Assembly (NCBI GenBank): GCA_029776225.1
Contig: JAKOTR010000022.1
Span: forward strand, 124,001-188,000
From: Acidobacteriota bacterium
GTDB taxonomy: Bacteria; Acidobacteriota; Terriglobia; Bryobacterales; Bryobacteraceae
Length of the DNA: 64,000 nt
Direction of reading: 5' to 3'
Shown here: positions 17,561 to 25,130 of the stretch, piece by piece
How the letters are laid out: the number at the start of each line of letters is the position of its first letter
Numbering within the stretch: the first letter of the stretch is position 1
The notes under the pieces: generated by a model
What the model saw: only the letters and a program-made list of their open reading frames with translations
Databases searched by the model: none
Told to the model about the DNA's origin: nothing
Program-made: the position numbers and the translations under genes

Positions 17561-17591
17561 TGGCTTGTGGACTAGCCTGTAGGCTCTGACC

Positions 17592-18463
17592 GTGACACGA
17601 AACAATCTTCCCCGGCGTGAATTCATCCGGATGGGTGGCGCCGCCTGTGCAGCCGCTGCTTGTCCCTCGCTCGCGGCCGCGCAGCGCACGGCGCCCGTGG
17701 CGCTCCAATTGTACTCACTGCGCAACGAGTGTAAAGCCGACTTGCCGGGCACGCTGGCCGCCAACGCCAAAATGGGCTTTTCGGGCGTCGGATGGTTCGG
17801 CTGGGGCGGCTATTTCAACCGCTCGCCAAAAGAGCTGCGCATGATGCTGGACGACAACAACCTGAAGACTTGCAGCGACCACATCCACGTGTTTGCTCTC
17901 CAGGGCGACCGGTTCAAACGCACAATCGAGCTTCATCAGACGCTCGGAAACAAGCTGCTCACGCTTTCGGATCTGACCGGATTCAAAGGGAACCGCAAGA
18001 CCGCGCAGTTTTGCCTTGAAGCCGCGAAACAGTGGAACGAACTCGCGGAGAAGCTGAAACCTTATGGGATGCGTTTGGGTCTGCATAACCACTCGGCCGA
18101 GTTTGTACGGCTGGCGGACGGACGCGTGCCTTGGGAGATTATTTTCGACAACACGAGCAAGGATTTCGCCCAGCAGCTCTACATCGCCGGCGCTCTCGCG
18201 CGGGGCTTTGACCCCGCAGACTATCTGAAGCGCTACCCGGGACGCACCCTGACCATGCACATGGTCGACTGGCGCCCGGGAAGAAAGAGCTGCTGCTGGG
18301 AGAAGGCGAAGCGAACTGGCAACAGATTTTCCAGCTTGCGGAAAGGGTCGGCGGCATCGAGTGGTACATGGTGGAGCAGGAAACGCACCCATTCCCTCCC
18401 ATGGAATCTGTCGCGAGATCACTTAGCAACCTCCGCCGGCTGCTGGCGCAGCGCGAGGTGTGA
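17592..18463 (+). CDS. Sugar phosphate isomerase/epimerase-like protein, Tat-exported, 3' end frameshifted
   Basis: A xylose-isomerase-like TIM barrel that starts at GTG 17592 with a Tat leader (LPRREFIRMGGAACAAAA). Family segments include VALQLYSLRNE, SDHIHVFA, LGLHNHSAEF and TMHMVDW. After the codons for DWRP (about 18276-18280) the reading frame turns to unrelated Arg/Ser-rich sequence that runs to 18527. In the plus-two frame the sequence continues sensibly from GKKELLLGEGEANWQQIF through GGIEWYMVEQETHPFP to a stop at 18461-18463. Adding one G in the CCCGGGAAG run restores a single protein of about 290 residues. It is either a recent null mutation or a sequencing error. It leads an operon with deoC-like, DMT and Gfo/Idh/MocA genes. 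The expected role is sugar isomerisation outside the cytoplasm. Confidence 0.78.
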
Positions 18464-18601
18464 GCCGCAGTGCGGGCGTCCGGCAGCGGAACTGGTGCTC
18501 AAGTGGTTTAGGCTGGGCTCCGCGTAGTGGACCAGGCGTCGGGCGGCATGCGGCCGGCCGCCGCCGCGCGGTAATCGGGGACGTAACTTGAGGTGACCAA
18601 T

Positions 18602-19315
18602 ATGGATTACACATACAGACAAATCGCCAAAATGATCGACCACTCCCTCCTCAATCCGGTGCTGACCGATCGGGAACTGGAAGCCGGTTGCCGCCTTGCG
18701 CGAGAGTACGACGTCGCATCCGTGTGCATAAAGCCGTACTATCTGGCGCGATGCGCCGAACTGCTTGCCGGCAGCGGCGTCGCGCCGGGTACTGTGATAG
18801 GATTCCCCCACGGCGGGCATGCCACGGCAATCAAACTGGCGGAGACAAAACAGGCCTTGCGCGACGGCGGAACCGAGCTGGACGTGGTGGTGAACATCGG
18901 CAAGGTGCTCAGTGAGGACTGGGCATTTGTGCGCGAGGACATCCGGGCAGTGGTGGAGGCGGCACACGAGGGGCAGGCGATTGTTAAGGTGATCTTCGAA
19001 AACTGTTACCTTCAGGACAGCCATAAGATTCGCTTGTGCGAGATCTGTGCGGAGGTTGGAGCGGATTTCGTAAAGACGTCCACCGGCTACGGCAGCGGCG
19101 GCGCAACCCTCGCGGATTTGAAGTTGATGAGGAAGCACTCGCCCCCCTCCGTTAAAGTGAAGGCCGCAGGAGGCATCCGCACACTGGATGCTTTGTTGGA
19201 AGTTCGCTCGCTCGGCGTCGCAAGGTGCGGCGCGACCCGCACTGCCGAGATACTGGACGAATGCAGGCGCCGTATCGAAACCGCGGCACACGAAGCCGCG
19301 GTGAAGCACGATTGA
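18602..19315 (+). CDS. deoC: Deoxyribose-phosphate aldolase-family protein
   Basis: A 237-residue class I aldolase beginning at ATG 18602 after a GAGG site (18589-18592). An in-frame GTG at 18593 overlaps that site and is rejected. The Schiff-base lysine is Lys158 in ADFVKTSTGYGSGGAT. The proton-relay lysine lies in VKVKAAGGIRT (about 183-193), and the LDVVVNIGK strand is at 93-101. DeoC cleaves 2-deoxyribose-5-phosphate to glyceraldehyde-3-phosphate and acetaldehyde. No nucleoside phosphorylase or phosphopentomutase gene is nearby; the neighbours are an exported isomerase, a transporter and an oxidoreductase. It may therefore split a different deoxy- or keto-sugar phosphate made by the local pathway. 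The family is certain, the substrate less so. Confidence 0.9.
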   Translation: MDYTYRQIAKMIDHSLLNPVLTDRELEAGCRLAREYDVASVCIKPYYLARCAELLAGSGVAPGTVIGFPHGGHATAIKLAETKQALRDGGTELDVVVNIGKVLSEDWAFVREDIRAVVEAAHEGQAIVKVIFENCYLQDSHKIRLCEICAEVGADFVKTSTGYGSGGATLADLKLMRKHSPPSVKVKAAGGIRTLDALLEVRSLGVARCGATRTAEILDECRRRIETAAHEAAVKHD

Positions 19316-19384
19316 CGGAACGAAGACGATGAACAGGGCCGCCGGCCGCGGCCTCTTGAGACTTACTTACTTGGGAGGATGGAC

Positions 19385-19828
19385 ATGAAAGTGCATCTTT
19401 ACGTGCTTACGATGTTCCTGGGAGTAATTCTGGCGGTTCACCTGGCGATGAACGGGAAGGTCGGCGCAGTGCTCAATAACGCGCGCATCGGGAACGCGCT
19501 CTTCTGGTGTATCGGCGCAGCCGGCGCGGTTCTCATCGGACTTACAGGATGGCGGAGTGGAGCGCTGGCCCCGCTGAAGGAAGTCCATCCTGCCCTCTTC
19601 ACGGCCGGGATTCTGGGCGCCACGTTGGTTTTCGCGATCGCCTGGCTGATTCCCCAGGTCGGGGCGGGGCCGGTTATGATTACGCTGTTGGCCGGCCAGG
19701 TGCTCGGCGGCCTTATCATGTCGCATTTCGGTTGGCTCGGCTCCCCTGTACAGCCGATAACGCTGGCGAAAGTGATCGGCGTTCTGGTTATGGTCGGCGG
19801 AGTCGCAATCGCTACTTATTCTAAGTGA
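19385..19828 (+). CDS. DMT/YdcZ-type (DUF606) small membrane transporter
   Basis: A 147-residue membrane protein with four to five hydrophobic helices (VLTMFLGVILAVHLAMNG, ALFWCIGAAGAVLIGL, FTAGILGATLVFAIAWLI, VMITLLAGQVLGGLIM and a last VIGVLVMVGGVAIATY). The GQVLGGLIMSHFGWLG segment and overall length fit the DUF606/YdcZ half-size members of the drug/metabolite transporter superfamily, which usually work as dimers. The ATG at 19379 abuts GGGAGG, so the second ATG at 19385 (6-bp spacing) is the likely start. In this operon it may move a sugar or breakdown product across the inner membrane; the substrate is unknown. Confidence 0.8.
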   Translation: MKVHLYVLTMFLGVILAVHLAMNGKVGAVLNNARIGNALFWCIGAAGAVLIGLTGWRSGALAPLKEVHPALFTAGILGATLVFAIAWLIPQVGAGPVMITLLAGQVLGGLIMSHFGWLGSPVQPITLAKVIGVLVMVGGVAIATYSK

Positions 19829-19837
19829 GGGAGTGGA

Positions 19838-20956
19838 ATGGCAAACAACGGTTTTCCCGGTTTTGAATGGCCATCTTTTCGGCCGCCGCTTGAAAATTAC
19901 AAACTTGATTACCGCATCGGCATCGTCGGTTATGCGGGCATCATTCGGGCGCAGCAACTTACTGCTTACCGGCTGGCCGGCTATCAGGTGGTCGCGGCCG
20001 CTGACATCAAGCCCGAGCGCAGGGAACTGGCGGTGCTCGACGGCATACCGCACGTCTACGAAGACTATCGGGATCTTCTCCAGCGAGACGACGTCGATAT
20101 CATCGACTGCGCCGTAGACCACTCGGACATGCCGGCGCGCGTGCAAATCCTGAAGGACGCCGCCAAGGCAGGCAAGGCGGTGCTGATGCAGAAGCCCATG
20201 GCGACGGACCTCCAGACCGCGGAAGAGATGGTGAAAATTGCCGAGGACCATGGGATCCCGTATGCCGTGAACCAGAACCTGCGTTTTGACCCGACGATTT
20301 ATCTAACCAAGCAGTTCCTCAGCCCGGACCGCTTCGGCAAGCCCGGTTTCATACAGTTTGCAAACATCTCCATCGAAGGCCCCAAGTTCGCATTCGGGCC
20401 GTGCGGCGTGGTGCTGGCGTGGCAAATCCATGCGCTCGACTCGATCCGCTGGCTGGCCGGCGGCGATCCGGTGTCCATCTACTGCACGAACCAGAACAAC
20501 GCCTCGATGTACCAGATCGCGTTCTCGAGCGGCGCCGTGTGCAGCTACTTCGAATATCACAACGAGGACAACTTCCGGAACGAGACTCCCTTCCGGGTAT
20601 GGGCGGAGCGGGGCGCCATACGGGCCAATCACCGCTGGAACCCGACGTCGCGCTGGGAGAGGGATCTCGTCGAGGTGCGCGGCTATGACTGGCCGAAAGA
20701 GATCGGCTGGATCACTTACAACCTTCCCGACGATCTCACTTACCGCGACGTGTTCATCAAGCCGAAGTACGACGAGTGCGCGTCGATCGGGGGGTTCATC
20801 GGCATGATGGGCGAGTTCATGCAATCCCTGCACGAGAAACGCCCGGCGCTGACAAACGGCCGCGACAACCTGATGTCACTGCGCATGTATTTTGCCGGCC
20901 AGCTTTCCGCCGAAAAGAAGAGGCCGGTTGATCCTCGCACCATGACGGTGATGTAG
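19838..20956 (+). CDS. Gfo/Idh/MocA-family oxidoreductase, cytoplasmic
   Basis: A 372-residue NAD(P)-dependent oxidoreductase without a signal peptide. The Rossmann motif is GIVGYAGIIRA (28-38). The lysine motif is MQKPMAT (117-123), where EKP is more usual. The C-terminal domain has LAWQIHALDSIRWLAGGDP, with the His expected near the active site. The start is 9 bp after the transporter gene, within one operon with the isomerase and aldolase. Unlike the two other Gfo/Idh/MocA proteins of this region it would act inside the cell. It could reduce or oxidise the product brought in by the transporter. A strong hairpin with a T tract follows the gene. Confidence 0.88.
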   Translation: MANNGFPGFEWPSFRPPLENYKLDYRIGIVGYAGIIRAQQLTAYRLAGYQVVAAADIKPERRELAVLDGIPHVYEDYRDLLQRDDVDIIDCAVDHSDMPARVQILKDAAKAGKAVLMQKPMATDLQTAEEMVKIAEDHGIPYAVNQNLRFDPTIYLTKQFLSPDRFGKPGFIQFANISIEGPKFAFGPCGVVLAWQIHALDSIRWLAGGDPVSIYCTNQNNASMYQIAFSSGAVCSYFEYHNEDNFRNETPFRVWAERGAIRANHRWNPTSRWERDLVEVRGYDWPKEIGWITYNLPDDLTYRDVFIKPKYDECASIGGFIGMMGEFMQSLHEKRPALTNGRDNLMSLRMYFAGQLSAEKKRPVDPRTMTVM

Positions 20957-20968
20957 GCACAAGTTGGG

Positions 20969-21049
20969 CCACCGGCGGTTCGGCCAACGGATGCCCCGCT
21001 TGCCCGCTGAAGGGCAAGCTGCGTACCGAGCCGCCGGTGGTCTTTTTTT
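20969..21049 (+). terminator. Branched intrinsic terminator after the Gfo/Idh/MocA operon
   Basis: The outer stem pairs CCACCGGCGGTTCGG (20969-20983) with CCGAGCCGCCGGTGG (21026-21040), 15 bp with one G-U pair. It is followed at once by TCTTTTTTT. Inside it a second perfect hairpin pairs GCTTGCCC (20998-21005) with GGGCAAGC (21012-21019). The stem plus T run is a convincing Rho-independent terminator. The inner hairpin makes it larger than needed. Confidence 0.8.
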
Positions 21050-21061
21050 GAATGCGTTTGT

Positions 21062-21217
21062 CTAACGGGGAAGGCGGCGTGCGTCAGCGTTCCCTTCCCT
21101 GATCCACTCGCGCATCCGGACTCCGCGCGTGAGTTCTTTCGGATCGAGCCGCTCCCAATAGGGGTATTCCCGCTGCATCAGGCGTCCGGTTACACGTGTG
21201 CCCGAGCGCAGGCGCAC
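21062..21217 (-). CDS. Small unrecognised ORF or gene remnant
   Basis: On the minus strand a frame ending in TAG at 21062-21064 encodes a charged C-terminus (RVTGRLMQREYPYWERLDP, then KELTRGVRMREWIREG) that reads like real protein. It stays open upstream past 21300 without a good start. GTG at 21217 would give 51 residues and ATG at 21178 would give 38. No ribosome site is seen. It may be the tail of a decayed gene or a short protein. I do not recognise it. Confidence 0.3.
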   Translation of the reverse strand: MRLRSGTRVTGRLMQREYPYWERLDPKELTRGVRMREWIREGNADARRLPR

Positions 21218-21258
21218 CCTCGGCAAGTGCGAAGTTCCGTCCGGACAAAGGCTGACGG

Positions 21259-21287
21259 CCTTCGTCTTAACAAAAGTTAAGTGAAGG
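21259..21287. promoter_or_regulatory. Inverted repeat upstream of the aldo/keto reductase gene
   Basis: CTTAAC-AAAA-GTTAAG (21266-21281) is a perfect palindrome. It is extended by CCTTC (21259-21263) and GAAGG (21283-21287) across a small internal loop. It lies about 64 bp upstream of the reductase start. It could be an operator or an RNA hairpin in the leader. Confidence 0.4.
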
Positions 21288-21350
21288 CGAGTTACAGACC
21301 TGAAAGGAACGCTCCCACATGGACTATCCGGGTATGATACTGTGACTTAC

Positions 21351-22241
21351 ATGTCCAGATTCAGCAGGCGAGACTTCTTCAAGAGCACGGCTGCGGCGGC
21401 CGGCCTTCTGGTTGCGGGCCGCACACCCGCCCTGGCGGCCAAGAGATCGGCGACCGATTGGGTCACTCTGGGTAACTCCGGCGTGAAGGTGACGCGGCTT
21501 GCTTTTGGCACCGGCACTTATGGAGGCCGCGTGCAACGCGAGCTGGGACAGGACGGGTTCACGAGGCTCGTGCGGCACGCCTATGACCGCGGCATCCGCT
21601 TTTTCGAAACGGCGGACGCTTACCGGGGGATGCCGCAAATGCTTGCCACTGCGCTCAAGGGCATCCCGCGCGACACTTACAAGCTGATGACCAAGTACCG
21701 CCTCCGCCCCGAAGACGATCCCAAAGCAACCATAGACCGGCTGCGCAGGGACCTCAACACCGAGTACGTCGACATCCTGCTGCTGCACTGCGTGCGCACG
21801 GCGGACTGGCCCGAGCAATTCAAGCGGCTGCGGGACGAGTTCTCCGAAGCCAAGGCGAAAAAGATAATCCTGGCGCACGGCGCGTCGTGCCATGGCTTAC
21901 TGCCGCTCCGGGCATGCCCGGGAACCACCTGGCTCGATGTAGCGCTGGTCCGCGTGAATCACAACGGCACGCGGATGGACACCCTGCAGGGCGGCGAAGA
22001 CGACGTGAAGGGCGACGTGAACGAGGTGGTCGCCCAGGTCAAGAAGATCCACGCGCAGGGCACCGGCGTGCTTGGCATGAAGCTGATGGGCGAGGGCCGC
22101 TTCACGAACCCGGAGGACAGGGACGCCTCGATCAAGTTCGTGGTTGGGCTCGGAACCGTCGATGCATTCACGATCGGCTTCAAGAGCACGGCCGAGATCG
22201 ACGAGGCCATCGAGAGGATCAACAAACACCTCAACGCATAG
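21351..22241 (+). CDS. Aldo/keto reductase, Tat-exported
   Basis: A 296-residue aldo/keto reductase starting at ATG 21351; an in-frame GTG at 21342 is possible but not needed. The leader MSRFSRRDFFKSTAAAAGLLVAG is a twin-arginine signal, so the folded, NADP(H)-loaded enzyme is probably periplasmic. The TIM-barrel catalytic set is visible: Asp and Tyr in FFETADAYRG, Lys in YKLMTKYRL and His in DILLLHCVRT. Such proteins reduce or oxidise sugar aldehydes and ketones. It is the last rightward gene of the sugar region and is convergent with an MFS transporter gene. Its substrate is unknown; the shared export route with the neighbouring oxidoreductases suggests joint work on a sugar. Confidence 0.87.
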   Translation: MSRFSRRDFFKSTAAAAGLLVAGRTPALAAKRSATDWVTLGNSGVKVTRLAFGTGTYGGRVQRELGQDGFTRLVRHAYDRGIRFFETADAYRGMPQMLATALKGIPRDTYKLMTKYRLRPEDDPKATIDRLRRDLNTEYVDILLLHCVRTADWPEQFKRLRDEFSEAKAKKIILAHGASCHGLLPLRACPGTTWLDVALVRVNHNGTRMDTLQGGEDDVKGDVNEVVAQVKKIHAQGTGVLGMKLMGEGRFTNPEDRDASIKFVVGLGTVDAFTIGFKSTAEIDEAIERINKHLNA

Positions 22242-22266
22242 CCCGCTCTCCCGGCCGTGGCATGCC

Positions 22267-22301
22267 GCGGCGGTTGCCGCCCGCCGCCAGCGGTGACCGC
22301 T
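22267..22301. terminator. Hairpin pair between convergent AKR and MFS genes
   Basis: GCGGCGG (22267-22273) pairs with CCGCCGC (22281-22287), and a second small hairpin AGCGGT/ACCGCT follows at 22289-22301, reaching the MFS stop codon. They lie between convergent genes, where bidirectional termination is expected. No T tract is present. Confidence 0.3.
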
Positions 22302-23481
22302 ACGCGGCGGCGCTTTGTGCCTTCCGCTTGCCCAGCAGCGGGCGGAGCGCCAGGTTCACGACAATCATCGCGACTGAGAACGCCGGGAGCAGAAGCAGTG
22401 CCGTTTGCAGGCGCTTGGGGTCCTCTCCGGCGATGCTGCCGATGATGCGGGAACTCACGGCCAGGCCGATCCAGCCGCAGGTGATCACGAATCCCATGGC
22501 GGTCGCAGTGGCTTTCGGGAACGCGTCGCCAACCATGGCAAGCGTGGTCGGAAACACGGGCGCCATGGCCACGCCGGCCAGGAAGACGGCCACCCAGGCA
22601 ACCGTCACGTCGGTGGTTTGCAGCACCCAGAACGTGGTTACAGCCATCAGAATGGCCGAAACCAGCGTCACCGTGGGAGCGGAGACTTTAATCAAGATCC
22701 GGGATACCACCACGCGGCCGATCAACATCCCCAGCGCGAAGCCGAGCGACAGAATGCGGAGCGCACTGGCTTCTGGGATACCCTGCGCGGTCAGGTGCCG
22801 CGCCAGCCAGTTCCACATCCCCACCTCGCAGGCGACGTAAAGGAACAGGAACAGCGCCAGCAGCCAGAGGGCTCCGCGGCCGGCGATCTCCCCCACTTCG
22901 GAGGCCTTGAAGCCCCGTTCTCCGCTGGGCGCCGGCATCGGCGTGGTGGCGTGGAAGATGAATGTGGCCGCTGCGAGGATCGCCGCGGTATAGGCCAGCC
23001 GCACGGCGTCACCGCCGATCATGGAAGCAGCCAGCGGCGTGACGAGCCCGCCCAGCCCGAAGAACAGGTTCAACAGATTCAGCATTGACGCGCGGCGCTC
23101 TTCGTTGACGTCGGCCGCCAGGGCGTTGCCGGCGGTGACGATGATGCCGCCGCCGAACCCGAGCAGGAACAGGGCAGCCAGAATGGAACCGTACCCTCCC
23201 GCGTTGGACAGACCGAAGAGCGCGATGGCAACCAGGCCGAGACCGAGCAGGAGCCCCGCCTTCTTGCCTTTGTTGTCGATCAGCGGACCGGCGGAAACCG
23301 ACGCGATGATCAGACCGAGCGCCTGGGCAAGCGCGATGTTTCCGTTTTGTTCCGGCGTGAGATTGAAGGTTTCGGAAAGGGACGGCAGAATCGTCCCCAG
23401 CATCGCGGCGATCACCCCGTAGACGAAAATCGCGAGAATCGCCGCGACGATCAGTCTTGCAGTGGAAATCTTTGCGGGCAT
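22300..23481 (-). CDS. Major facilitator superfamily transporter
   Basis: A 393-residue membrane protein with about twelve hydrophobic helices, of typical MFS length. The first helix is LIVAAILAIFVYGVIAAMLG. The loop between helices 2 and 3 has a variant of motif A (GPLIDNKGKKAGLL). A longer central loop near residues 180-200 (PSGERGFKASEVGE) divides the two six-helix halves. The second half repeats the pattern with GFALGMLIGRVVVSRI. The family moves sugars and organic acids by proton symport; the exact substrate cannot be told. It lies downstream of a Tat-exported Gfo/Idh/MocA gene on the same strand (127-bp gap with a strong hairpin), so the two may be separately controlled. Confidence 0.9.
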   Translation of the reverse strand: MPAKISTARLIVAAILAIFVYGVIAAMLGTILPSLSETFNLTPEQNGNIALAQALGLIIASVSAGPLIDNKGKKAGLLLGLGLVAIALFGLSNAGGYGSILAALFLLGFGGGIIVTAGNALAADVNEERRASMLNLLNLFFGLGGLVTPLAASMIGGDAVRLAYTAAILAAATFIFHATTPMPAPSGERGFKASEVGEIAGRGALWLLALFLFLYVACEVGMWNWLARHLTAQGIPEASALRILSLGFALGMLIGRVVVSRILIKVSAPTVTLVSAILMAVTTFWVLQTTDVTVAWVAVFLAGVAMAPVFPTTLAMVGDAFPKATATAMGFVITCGWIGLAVSSRIIGSIAGEDPKRLQTALLLLPAFSVAMIVVNLALRPLLGKRKAQSAAA

Positions 23482-23564
23482 AAACGCAACACTCCTCTAT
23501 TCCGGCTCAAAGGCCAACTGCTCAGAGTATCAGGTTGCGAGGCTGTGTGGGCAGGGGCAGGTGG

Positions 23565-23596
23565 CCAGGCGCGGGCCGCCCGGGGCCCGCGCCTGG
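23565..23596 (-). terminator. Perfect 13-bp GC hairpin after the Gfo/Idh/MocA gene
   Basis: CCAGGCGCGGGCC (23565-23577) pairs perfectly with GGCCCGCGCCTGG (23584-23596) around a six-base loop. For the minus-strand gene ending at 23608 it begins 11 bases after the stop. There is no T tract on either side, so it may pause or protect the transcript rather than act as a classical terminator. Confidence 0.5.
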
Positions 23597-23607
23597 AGCG
23601 TTGCACG

Positions 23608-24873
23608 CTAGACGAAGCGGTATTTCTGAGTCTTCTGGTCCCAGATGATCTTCCTGCCGCGGCGGTAGGAGAGCGTGGCCATGTGCCCGCCGATGGCGGC
23701 TTCCTGGCCCACAGTGGCCGGCGCGACCGGCTTGGCCTTCCCCAGCACGGATTCCAGGAAGTTCTTGATGTGGGCCTGCACGGCAAGGTTATCGTTGTTT
23801 GGCACGTGCAGGTTGATCGGCTTGCGGGCGGCAATTTGCGGCCCGCGGACTTTTTCCGGATAGTAGTTCAGGTACTGCCGTCCGATCACCTCGATCATGC
23901 CGTCATTGCCCATGAACTGCTCGCCGTAATCGAAGTGGCGGTTTCCGAAGTAGCAGCTATAGTTGAGGTGGAACTTCGAATCCGGGTACTCGTAGAGAGC
24001 GCTGAAGGTGTCCGGAACTTCGCGGTCATCATCCGGATCGGTCCAGCGGTAGATGCCGCCGGAAGCCATGCAGGAGTACGGGACCGTCTTGCCGCAGACG
24101 AAGTTGGTGATATCGGTCTGGTGGACCAGCAGGTCGGTCGAGATGCCGCCCGAGTAGTCCCAGTACAGCCGCCACTGGCGGTAACGGCGGGGATCAAACG
24201 GCCGCTTTCTGGCCGGTCCGAGGAACTTTTCCCAATCGGCGGTCTGTTCGCTGAGGCCTTCCTGAATCGCGTAGCGCCAGGCGGGCTCGGTGTCCAGCGA
24301 GTTGCGGTACCAGAACGCGCGCACGTAGTGGACGTCGCCGATCAGGCCTTCGGCAATCATTTCCTTGGCCTTGATATACAGCGAGTTGCTGCGGTTCTGG
24401 GTGCCCACCTGAACGACTTTGCCGGCCTTCTCGGCCTCGCGCAGGATTTCAAAGCCTTCCTCGATGGTGTGGGCCAGAGGCTTTTCCAGGTAGATGTGCT
24501 TGCCGGCCCGGAGGGCGGCGATGGCCATGCTGTGATGCAGGTGTTCGGGCGTAGCAATGATCACCGCATCAATGGAAGGATCCGCCAGCAGCTCCCGGTA
24601 ATCGACAAAGGTCTTGGGTGCGCTGTTCTCCTTGGACATCACCTGGTCCTTGGCCTTGGCGATAGCGCCCTGGAAAGCATCGCAAACGGCTGTCACCGTG
24701 AACAGTTCCGGGCTGCCCGTGTAAGCCTGGGTCAGGAGGTACGAGCCCCGGCTGCCGGTCCCGATCCAGCCTACCCTCAGCCTGTTGTTGGCGCCGAGAA
24801 CGGGCAGGACCGCCGGCCCAACGGCCAGCGCCGCGCCTTTTACGAAACTCCGACGCGAGAATTCGTCGCTCAT
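23608..24873 (-). CDS. Gfo/Idh/MocA-family oxidoreductase, Tat-exported (second exported copy)
   Basis: A 421-residue protein from ATG 24873, with AGGAG seven bases upstream; a longer frame lacks a good start. The leader MSDEFSRRSFVKGAALAVG is a twin-arginine signal. The Rossmann motif GWIGTGSRG (35-43) and the catalytic EKPLAHT (130-136) define the family. A Tyr/Trp-rich C-terminal domain includes YWDYSGGISTDLLVHQTDI. It resembles the exported protein at 10749 in layout but is clearly different in sequence, so it may act on a different glycoside or ring position. It may be transcribed ahead of the MFS gene. It is divergent from the rimP operon with about 250 bp between. Confidence 0.9.
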   Translation of the reverse strand: MSDEFSRRSFVKGAALAVGPAVLPVLGANNRLRVGWIGTGSRGSYLLTQAYTGSPELFTVTAVCDAFQGAIAKAKDQVMSKENSAPKTFVDYRELLADPSIDAVIIATPEHLHHSMAIAALRAGKHIYLEKPLAHTIEEGFEILREAEKAGKVVQVGTQNRSNSLYIKAKEMIAEGLIGDVHYVRAFWYRNSLDTEPAWRYAIQEGLSEQTADWEKFLGPARKRPFDPRRYRQWRLYWDYSGGISTDLLVHQTDITNFVCGKTVPYSCMASGGIYRWTDPDDDREVPDTFSALYEYPDSKFHLNYSCYFGNRHFDYGEQFMGNDGMIEVIGRQYLNYYPEKVRGPQIAARKPINLHVPNNDNLAVQAHIKNFLESVLGKAKPVAPATVGQEAAIGGHMATLSYRRGRKIIWDQKTQKYRFV

Positions 24874-25053
24874 TGCAGGTCTCCTATGAAGATCGTGCGC
24901 CGGTATGTGCCTGACGGCTTTCAACAGCCTCGGCTGCAAGAACACGAGAACGCTCTGGTAAACTCTGGCGCACTCACAGCTAGGATATCAATGCAAAGGG
25001 GAAAGTGGGGGCTGGTACCCAAAAATGGAATTTCCTAAATCTCCCGGTGGGTG

Positions 25054-25107
25054 TATAATTGGATAAGAAGTCGAGCCACAGAAGTGGGCGAAAGCCCATT
25101 TTTTTTT
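25054..25107 (+). promoter_or_regulatory. rimP-operon promoter and leader attenuator
   Basis: A consensus TATAAT at 25054-25059 has no clear -35 partner. About 20 bases after it a stem at 25082-25089/25094-25101 (core TGGGC-GAAA-GCCCA) is closed by a GAAA tetraloop and followed by T to 25107. This is a ready-made terminator 24 bp ahead of the rimP start. Short terminator-like leaders in front of rimP are found in several phyla and are thought to attenuate the operon, perhaps under NusA control. Confidence 0.7.
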
Positions 25108-25130
25108 GGCCGGCCGGATACCCAGGAGCC

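Larger units (their letters stand above)
16937..17591. other. 655-bp intergenic region with repeats; no recognisable gene
   Basis: Between the GntR gene and the divergent frameshifted isomerase gene I see no frame with a recognisable protein. Long open frames on both strands (for example on the minus strand 17770-16979) are Pro/Arg/Ala-rich and look like GC-driven shadows. The stretch contains candidate operator repeats at 16964-17028, a 37-bp direct repeat at 17044 and 17110, and a promoter at 17526-17560. The middle (about 17150-17520) could be a decayed gene, but nothing supports a name. Confidence 0.5.

Noticed and set aside
16979-17770. 263-codon minus-strand open frame in the gap next to the GntR gene
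   Set aside because: Pro/Arg/Ala-rich, overlaps the start of the isomerase gene on the other strand and contains the direct repeats. Looks like a GC-rich shadow.
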